Positions 7,903 to 11,476 of a stretch of DNA of 11,476 bases are shown here, piece after piece; position 1 is the first letter of the stretch, and each line of letters starts with the position of its first letter. Source of the stretch: Mailhella sp. (GTDB lineage: Bacteria; Desulfobacterota; Desulfovibrionia; Desulfovibrionales; Desulfovibrionaceae); contig JAGAZG010000075.1 in NCBI GenBank assembly GCA_017940105.1, positions 1 to 11,476 of the forward strand, read 5' to 3'. The position numbers and the translations under genes are program-made. A model generated the notes under the pieces. That model was given only the letters and a program-made list of their open reading frames with translations. It was not told where the DNA came from and searched no databases.

Positions 7903-8181
7903 TCAGGAAGGCATTATTTGCAGTTTTATGGGTCTGCCAACCGCCTTTGCGTAGCGTGCAATGCTTTTGATTGAAATATTGCGACCGGACTCCATCCGGG
8001 CAACAACGGGTTGGGACACTCCAAGCTTCTCAGCTACCTGAGCCTGGGTCATGCCAGCAGAGGAACGGGCGTCAATAAGAGCCTGGGCAATGGCAAATTC
8101 CTGCTCAAGAGAATCATATTCAACCTTGATTTCCGGATCGTTCAGCAACTCCGTGCGTACTTCATCAAAAGAAATTTCCAT
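7903..8181 (-). CDS. higA: HigA-type antitoxin, Cro/C1-type helix-turn-helix
   Basis: A 92-residue protein whose residues about 40-85 form an Xre-type helix-turn-helix (MTQAQVAEKLGVSQPVVARM, then ESGRNISIKSIARYAKAVGR). The N-terminal helix region (EVRTELLNDPEIKVEYDSLE) is the usual toxin-binding part of these antitoxins. The ATG at 8181-8179 overlaps the toxin stop TGA (8183-8181) by one base, and AGGAGG lies seven bases upstream, a very strong ribosome site; the GTG three bases earlier is a poorer choice. It should neutralise the upstream toxin and, with it, repress their shared promoter through the dyad at 8513-8530. Toxin-first order is typical of HigBA. The gene symbol denotes the family. 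Confidence 0.9.
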   Translation of the reverse strand: MEISFDEVRTELLNDPEIKVEYDSLEQEFAIAQALIDARSSAGMTQAQVAEKLGVSQPVVARMESGRNISIKSIARYAKAVGRPIKLQIMPS

Positions 8182-8504
8182 CACTCAACCTCCTTTGCCC
8201 GCTGAAGAGCCAATTTCAATTCTTTATCAGGTGTCCTCTGCGTCTTTTTGACAAAGCACCTGACTATGACAACCCGCCTGCCAGATGCAGTGACATAAAG
8301 GCTGCGGGCTATGCCGTCTTTACCCTTTGCCCTTATTTCCCAGAGCTTATCTTGCAGATGGCGAACGTATGGCATCCCCGTCTTTTCAAGGCCGTTCTTC
8401 TCAATCAAATCAACTATCCGCAACGTTACGGCAATGAGGCTTTTAGGCAAAGCCAAGAACTCTTCGTATACGAGCTCATTCAGAAATGTTACTGACCAAC
8501 TCAT
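8181..8504 (-). CDS. higB: HigB/RelE-superfamily toxin (phage Gp49-like)
   Basis: A 107-residue protein of the Gp49-like branch of RelE/HigB toxins, expected to cleave mRNA on the ribosome. The family core can be seen in order: PYVRHLQDKLWEIRAK, then GIARSLYVTASGRRVVIVRC, then FVKKTQRTPDKELKLALQRA. The basic residues that contact mRNA (K and R of KLWEIR, and the KKTQRTP motif) are present and the length is normal, so it looks intact. Its ATG lies six bases after a perfect TATAAT, which predicts transcription starting at or next to the ATG and hence a leaderless message. It is followed directly by its antitoxin with a one-base overlap. The pair is flanked by two umuC tails. Confidence 0.92.
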   Translation of the reverse strand: MSWSVTFLNELVYEEFLALPKSLIAVTLRIVDLIEKNGLEKTGMPYVRHLQDKLWEIRAKGKDGIARSLYVTASGRRVVIVRCFVKKTQRTPDKELKLALQRAKEVE

Positions 8505-8510
8505 GTACAG

Positions 8511-8538
8511 ATTATAGCTTATATGCTATATTTGTCAA
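8511..8538 (-). promoter_or_regulatory. Promoter of the toxin-antitoxin operon (consensus -35 and -10)
   Basis: TTGACA (8538-8533) and TATAAT (8516-8511) are both perfect, 16 bases apart, reading toward the toxin. Six bases then separate the -10 from the ATG, leaving no room for a ribosome-binding site. Confidence 0.8.
8513..8530. promoter_or_regulatory. Operator-like dyad of the toxin-antitoxin operon
   Basis: TATAGC-N6-GCTATA is a perfect 6-6-6 inverted repeat that overlaps the -10 and fills the spacer. Helix-turn-helix antitoxins of this family bind such palindromes to repress their own operon. The symmetry is seen; binding is inferred. Confidence 0.65.
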
Positions 8539-8579
8539 CGATGTTGCCTTATCTTTCATCCTAACGACAGGACAAAATC

Positions 8580-8657
8580 GTATGGTCGCTGAAACAGTAT
8601 CACAAGTCGCTGTCATACACGACCTACTGGGATGACCTGGCCGTGGCGAAGTGCTAA
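8580..8657 (+). pseudogene. umuC: Second umuC 3'-terminal fragment
   Basis: Twenty-five codons reading VWSLKQYHK, SLSYTTYWDDL and AVAKC with a TAA stop. It aligns without gaps to the end of the first umuC tail (7817-7894): 78 bases in each, about 13 differences by eye, so roughly 83 percent identity, many of them at third positions. The frame hits a TAA about seven codons upstream, so it is not a gene. It is either the end of a second, diverged umuC or an old duplicate; it lies just outside the toxin-antitoxin promoter. Confidence 0.75.
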
Positions 8658-8672
8658 GACGGCATCAAAGAT

Positions 8673-8711
8673 AAAAAAAGCCTCCGTCATGCTTATGTTG
8701 GACGGAGGCTT
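8673..8711 (-). terminator. Intrinsic terminator of the ankyrin gene
   Basis: AAGCCTCCGTC (8678-8688) and GACGGAGGCTT (8701-8711) form a perfect 11-base-pair stem with a 12-base loop. Read on the minus strand, seven T follow the stem. It lies 28 bases after the stop of the ankyrin-repeat gene. Confidence 0.85.
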
Positions 8712-8738
8712 AGGCACCGAGAAAGGATCTAAACCGCG

Positions 8739-9097
8739 CTAAGCGTTTTCACCATCCGCTGCCTTTCCTGCAGCCTGTTCCAGGTATGCTGCCACGTCCT
8801 TGCCCGCACGGCTTATGGCGAGCTGGACAATGACCGCGCCATTGGCAACGAGCAGCTTGACCATATCCAGATGTCCCTCTGCTGCAGCAATACATGACGG
8901 TGTGTAGTCGTTACAGTCCTTGACGTTGACGTCAGCTCCAGAGGCAATGAGGATGGCGGCATTTTTGAGATCGCATTTTCTTGCGGCAACATGGAGCGGC
9001 GTCACACCAGCGTCATAGGATGCCTTGTTTACATCCGCCCCTGCGCTGACCAGACTCTCAAAGACACGCTGCCTGCGCCTGTACCTGAATGCTTGCC
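8739..9097 (-). pseudogene. Ankyrin-repeat protein, 5'-truncated
   Basis: The minus-strand frame is open from about 9097, but recognisable ankyrin sequence begins only near 9065 (VFESLVSAGADVNKAS). It continues with full repeats VTPLHVAARKCDLKNAAILI...SGADVNVKDCND and YTPSCIAAAEGHLDMVKLLV, a degenerate fourth repeat (VQLAISRAGKDVAAYLEQAA) and a short polar end. No ATG precedes the first repeat; the only in-frame starts are a GTG at 9005 and unlikely non-standard codons, and no ribosome site is visible. The 5' end is cut at the junction with the DIP1984-family fragment on the other strand. The protein-interaction role of ankyrin repeats is known; the partner is not. A shortened protein from GTG 9005 (88 residues) cannot be excluded, and its terminator is intact. 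Confidence 0.7.
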
Positions 9098-9273
9098 GTC
9101 AGATTGTGAATGATGCAAGCCGCAGTTTTTACCGGGCACGCGGTACGGAAATAAAAATCCATCCGGCACTTGACGTGAAAGCTCTGCAGCACAAGGCGGA
9201 CGCTCTGGCAAAACAGTTGCGTCTTGTAGACAGCACAATCCAGGAATGGACCTGGAAGACAGAACTCCTGTAA
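9070..9273 (+). pseudogene. C-terminal fragment of a DIP1984/septicolysin-family protein
   Basis: From about 9070 the plus-strand frame reads CLRLYLNACRQIVNDASR, then RGTEIKIHPALDVKALQHKA, then DALAKQLRLVDSTIQEWTWK and TELL before a TAA. The pattern (V)DVxALQxxADxLAKxxRxxDxxIQExxWxTEL is the conserved end of the DIP1984-family (septicolysin-annotated) proteins, which are about 150-160 residues of mostly helical sequence. Roughly the first 60 percent is missing: upstream of 9070 the DNA belongs to the ankyrin gene on the other strand. The ATG at 9025 lies inside ankyrin sequence, so the open frame is an accident of the junction. The family's biochemical role is not established. Confidence 0.65.
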
Positions 9274-9553
9274 CCTTTTTGTGGTAGTTCCGCAGGGCGA
9301 ATGCCAAGGCAACGCGCGCCTAAGCCGCGAAAGCACCAAAAAGCCTGACAAGCTTTTCGAACTTGCACGCCATGGCCAGGCTGCACAATGACAATGCAGG
9401 CCAGGACAACGCACAAGCGCAAAAAGCATAATGCAAGGTTACGACCAGGTATTGACTGTGGAACGAGGGTGGGAACGGGGACTATGCAAAATCTTTATTT
9501 ACCCATGCAGAATTGATGGCTCCATTCAAGACGGCTCTTCCTTCCTGCAGCAC
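9274..9553. other. Intergenic stretch with no recognisable gene
   Basis: Six-frame inspection gives no frame with a convincing start, composition or motif. Open frames here on the minus strand (for example 9129-9422) overlap the DIP1984 fragment and read as cysteine- and arginine-rich shadows. No tRNA, insertion-sequence end or clear promoter was found. The right part may hold the start of the structured RNA transcript. Confidence 0.5.
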
Positions 9554-9693
9554 CGTCTAAAAAGCTCTGAACTTTAGACGTTGGCAAATATTTCTGCAAT
9601 GCTACAAGGGATGTGCGCGGTGCGAGCATGGTTCGAAGGGACGAGATCCCCTAGGACACAGCCCACCGAGACATGATCATGCCTGGATGAGTC

Positions 9694-9731
9694 CCAACCC
9701 TGGGCAGGTATAGCCCAGAAGAATTCGCCCA
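9694..9731 (+). repeat. 38-nt RNA unit, copy A
   Basis: CCAACCCTGGGCA, six variable bases, GCCC, one variable base, GAAGA, three variable bases, CGCCCA. In this copy CTGGGC/GCCCAG forms an inner six-base-pair hairpin, and the whole unit is closed by ATGCCTGG/CCAGGCAT (9679-9686 with 9729-9736). About 30 of 38 positions equal copy B at 9915-9952, in the same orientation 221 bases away. Confidence 0.75.
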
Positions 9732-9914
9732 GGCATACTGCGCACTAAATTGTTCTCGCTGTCAGGGGTGGAGGCGCTCTCCGTAGTCCCCTCAGCGGAG
9801 GTACGTGACGACGCCGTTTTGCGTGCCCTTTCCGAATTAGCTGGATGTCTTGCCCCAAAGGGAATCAGCCCTGGAGGTTGCGGTTCAGCTCAAACATAAG
9901 CCGTAAGATGCGTA

Positions 9915-9952
9915 CCAACCCTGGGCAATTGCAGCCCTGAAGATGACGCCCA
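9915..9952 (+). repeat. 38-nt RNA unit, copy B
   Basis: Same order and spacing of conserved blocks as copy A. The inner hairpin keeps GGGC/GCCC, while the outer closing helix is a different sequence, CATAAGCCGT with ACGGCTTTATG (9895-9904 with 9956-9966, one bulged T). Conserved inner sequence with unrelated but complementary arms is the expected pattern of a duplicated RNA domain. Confidence 0.75.
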
Positions 9953-10208
9953 CTGACGGCTTTATGCCACTCCTGAGGTTTGAGAGAGCACCGTTTTGGT
10001 GGGGATACGGCGTAATTTCCTCGTCACTCAAATAGGAAGTGGCATTTTCACCCTAACAGGCTTCTCCTCTTTGGCCAGTTATTGCGCGGGGTGCTCCCCA
10101 TGGGTTCCGCTTTTGCGGTTCGAGAAGACTGCGCCTTCTCCCAAAGAGGAAACAACGAAGTAAGTTCTTTGGTTTGGCTATTGGGATTGAAATTTAAAAT
10201 CGCCCAAT

Positions 10209-10555
10209 CAGTATTTCCAAGCGGTTATACCGATCGTTTGGAAGATCCGAATCAACAGGCTTGCTTCAAGGACTGCGAATGCCCGGACTTCGTCCTCCGA
10301 TAGAGGCTTGGGCACAACGCCGGGGGCGCCGCCGGTCTCCGTGGATCGCACAGCCTGCACCGGTCCGCTCGGATTCCTGCTCTGTGCTATCGTTACGATG
10401 GACTGACTGGATTGAGCGGATCGGTGACCTTCCTTGTCTCGGCTTTGAGCGTCGGGTTTTATGTCTGGAAGATACATACGGGAGCATCTTTTAATGGTCA
10501 ATCCCGTTATGAATGCATGGTCAACTTGCCTTTGGATACGTCATAGACATTTCAT
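10209..10555. other. Non-coding stretch, possible 3' extension of the structured RNA
   Basis: Further paired segments occur: 10215-10223 with 10235-10243 (9 bp with one G-U that again favours the plus strand), 10348-10353 with 10382-10387 (GCACAG/CTGTGC) extended by 10344-10346 with 10389-10391, and a weak AT-rich stem 10469-10473 with 10486-10490 followed by TTT. A 97-codon minus-strand frame (10208-10501) starts with TTG, has no ribosome site and resembles nothing I know, so I do not call it a gene. Beyond about 10495 I see nothing definite. Confidence 0.4.
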
Positions 10556-10744
10556 TTGTTTTCGGCGATTATAGTCAAGAACTCCGTAATCGGGACCTGT
10601 CTCTCGCTTCCAGCGATGGCGGTCAACTGCCCTGCGGAGTTTGCCTATATGCTTGGCACGTTTAGTGTATTCGGACGTATGGCTAAGGTCTTCAATGGCA
10701 TCAGTCCTAATAGGTGTGCTTGCAAAGCTGTACTTTTACTGCGT

Positions 10745-10750
10745 GGAGGA
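10745..10750 (+). promoter_or_regulatory. Ribosome-binding site that fixes the nitroreductase start
   Basis: GGAGGA lies three bases before ATG 10754. It supports that start over the in-frame ATG at 10556, which would place about 66 non-conserved residues before the Tat signal. Confidence 0.7.
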
Positions 10751-10753
10751 CAC

Positions 10754-11359
10754 ATGAACAGACGCGATTTTCTAAGCAGCGGCGCAGCAATCGCCGCAGT
10801 AACGATCATGGCTCCAGAATTTGCCTTTGCTGCTGAAAGCGATCAGATAATAAAACTGCCTGAACCGGATAAGCGTGGCGGCAAGCCGCTGATGGAATGC
10901 CTTGCCCAGCGGCGCTCCAGCCATGTTCTTGGGCGCGGCGACGTAGGCATGCCCACCCTGGGCAATCTTCTTTGGGCGGCATGGGGCATCAGCCGCGAGG
11001 ACGGCAAGCATGTCATCCCCACAGCATTGAACAAGCAGCAGATTGTTATCTACGCCGTACGCAGCGATGGCGTATGGGAATACCTGCCAAAGGAACACGC
11101 CGTCAAAAAAGTGCTGACCGGCGACAGGCGCAATGCATTTGACGGTGCTGGACTTGTCCTGCTGTATGCAGCTCCTGAAAAAGACCCCTACTCCGCCATG
11201 CACGTGGGATCCATGTACCAGAATGTCGGCCTGTTCTGCGCCTCAGCCGGGCTAGACAACTGCGTGAAGCATCAGAAGCATGATGCCTTGGACAAAGAAT
11301 TACCATTGCCGTCAGGCTGGTTGACCTTCATCTCTCAATCGGTGGCGTGGCCCAAATAA
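10754..11359 (+). CDS. Tat-exported nitroreductase-family protein
   Basis: A 201-residue flavin-dependent oxidoreductase of the nitroreductase fold. Residues 2-9 (NRRDFLSS) are a twin-arginine motif, followed by a hydrophobic stretch and a cleavage region near EFAFAAES, so it should be exported folded with its FMN. The mature part has PLMECLAQRRSSH (the conserved arginine pair contacts the FMN phosphate in this family), NLLWAAWGISREDGKHVIPT (family core and NR/PT region) and MHVGSMYQNVGLFCASAGL (the FMN-binding helix of SagB/nitroreductase-like proteins). It ends at the usual family C-terminus, so it appears complete. It stands alone after the RNA region, yet pairs logically with the Tat-exported flavodoxin of region 1. 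The substrate (nitro, quinone or other acceptor) is unknown. Confidence 0.9.
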   Translation: MNRRDFLSSGAAIAAVTIMAPEFAFAAESDQIIKLPEPDKRGGKPLMECLAQRRSSHVLGRGDVGMPTLGNLLWAAWGISREDGKHVIPTALNKQQIVIYAVRSDGVWEYLPKEHAVKKVLTGDRRNAFDGAGLVLLYAAPEKDPYSAMHVGSMYQNVGLFCASAGLDNCVKHQKHDALDKELPLPSGWLTFISQSVAWPK

Positions 11360-11408
11360 AGGACGAAACTGACAGATGCCTGACTAGCCAAGCGACGCCC
11401 TAGCAGCC

Positions 11409-11476
11409 CGTTAGAGCCTCGTTTTTAGAAAACGCGACCTTTGACATGCGCCAAAAATGCAAATTGCCGCGTCTGA
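11409..11476 (-). other. Possible C-terminal end of a gene running in from the right edge
   Basis: On the minus strand, frame-open codons from the window edge read SDAAICIFGACQRSRFLKTRL and stop (TAA at 11413-11411). It is too short to assign; it could be the tail of an accessory or transposase gene, or chance. The rest of 11360-11408 holds nothing I recognise. Confidence 0.2.

Larger units (their letters stand above)
9554..10208 (+). ncRNA. Candidate large structured non-coding RNA (class not identified)
   Basis: About 650 bases without a credible protein gene hold at least a dozen long local helices. In order: 9554-9561 with 9573-9580 (8 bp); 9638-9641 with 9647-9650; 9679-9686 with 9729-9736 (8 bp) enclosing 9700-9705 with 9713-9718; 9758-9768 with 9788-9796 (4+5 bp) enclosing 9770-9773 with 9779-9782; 9800-9805 with 9822-9827; 9839-9845 with 9884-9890; 9895-9904 with 9956-9966 (10 bp, one bulge); 9964-9971 with 10038-10045 enclosing 9979-9984 with 10027-10032 and 9989-9992 with 9998-10001; 10107-10110 with 10115-10118; 10122-10127 with 10135-10140; 10141-10148 with 10165-10172; 10180-10185 with 10203-10208. 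Three helices contain G-U pairs on the plus strand that would be A-C mismatches on the minus strand, and unpaired segments are purine-rich (GAAGA, GGGAA, GGAAAC), so the plus strand is the likely transcript. Size recalls GOLLD, ROOL, OLE or HEARO RNAs, but I recognise no class signature. Ends and promoter are uncertain. Confidence 0.6.

Noticed and set aside
9058..9429. Minus-strand open frames of 92-123 codons
   Set aside because: They are antisense to the well-supported DIP1984-family fragment, rich in Cys and Arg, and lack a ribosome site or motif.
9452..9490. TTGACT as a -35 for the structured RNA
   Set aside because: The nearest TATGCA is 25 bases away, too far, and no -10 occurs at 16-18 bases, so the RNA promoter remains unlocated.
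9624..9650. GGTTCGAAGGG, resembling a tRNA T-loop
   Set aside because: The flanking bases cannot form a T-stem, and no anticodon arm or acceptor stem can be built around it. The GGTTCGAGA at 10117 fails in the same way.
9694..9952. CRISPR or simple direct repeats from the repeated CCAACCCTGGGCA
   Set aside because: Only two copies, 221 bases apart, with internal variation that preserves helices. This fits a duplicated RNA domain, not an array.
10208..10501. 97-codon open frame on the minus strand
   Set aside because: TTG start, no ribosome site, no family resemblance, and it overlaps paired segments that suggest RNA structure. Not supported as a gene.
10556..10753. N-terminal extension of the nitroreductase from ATG 10556
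   Set aside because: The extension does not look like the family, while ATG 10754 has a good GGAGGA and starts directly at a Tat signal.
11421..11436. CGTTTT-tag-AAAACG as a terminator for the nitroreductase
   Set aside because: The stem is short, AT-rich with a three-base loop, and has no T-tract after it on either strand.

Overview
The window looks like chromosomal DNA of a Gram-negative anaerobe. My best guess is Desulfovibrionaceae (Desulfovibrio/Bilophila/Mailhella type), from the moderately GC-rich codon use, two Tat-exported flavin proteins, a lipoprotein bicupin and strong Shine-Dalgarno sites. That placement is inference; no marker gene in the window fixes the taxon.

Region 1 (about 3-7480) is one metabolic locus. 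A LysR regulator (104-940, minus) is divergent from a co-oriented plus-strand series: Tat-exported flavodoxin (1116-1793), secreted alpha/beta hydrolase with a Ser/Glu/His-type triad (1843-2922), a frameshifted and truncated COG1073-type hydrolase remnant (2978-3225), a short-chain dehydrogenase (3289-4122), a second GxSxG hydrolase (4257-5234), a YqhD/butanol-dehydrogenase-type iron alcohol dehydrogenase (5239-6402) and a two-cupin lipoprotein (6481-7434) followed by a stem-loop. The likely theme is reductive and hydrolytic handling of small carbonyl, ester or quinone-like compounds partly in the cell envelope, under LysR control. The substrate cannot be read from the sequence.

Region 2 (about 7490-9275) is a patchwork of gene ends. 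A decapitated umuC (DNA polymerase V) tail at 7586-7894 is followed by a complete HigBA-type toxin-antitoxin module on the minus strand (7903-8504), with a near-consensus promoter and an operator-like dyad (8513-8530). A second, diverged 78-nt umuC tail lies beyond it (8580-8657). Then come a minus-strand ankyrin-repeat fragment with its own terminator (8673-9097) and the C-terminal third of a DIP1984/septicolysin-family gene (about 9070-9273, plus), joined head to head within about ten bases.

Region 3 (about 9274-10750) has no credible protein gene. From about 9554 to at least 10208 it is packed with long complementary helices that fit one large structured RNA read from the plus strand. The strongest sign is a duplicated 38-nt unit (9694-9731 and 9915-9952): the unit sequence is conserved, while the closing helices differ completely in sequence and are both fully complementary. 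Further helices reach 10391 and perhaps 10490. This is the most interesting object in the window: either an unrecognised member of a giant-RNA class (GOLLD, ROOL, OLE, HEARO/omega) or a new one.

Region 4 (10754-11359) is a Tat-exported nitroreductase-like protein, followed by about 117 bases without a convincing gene.
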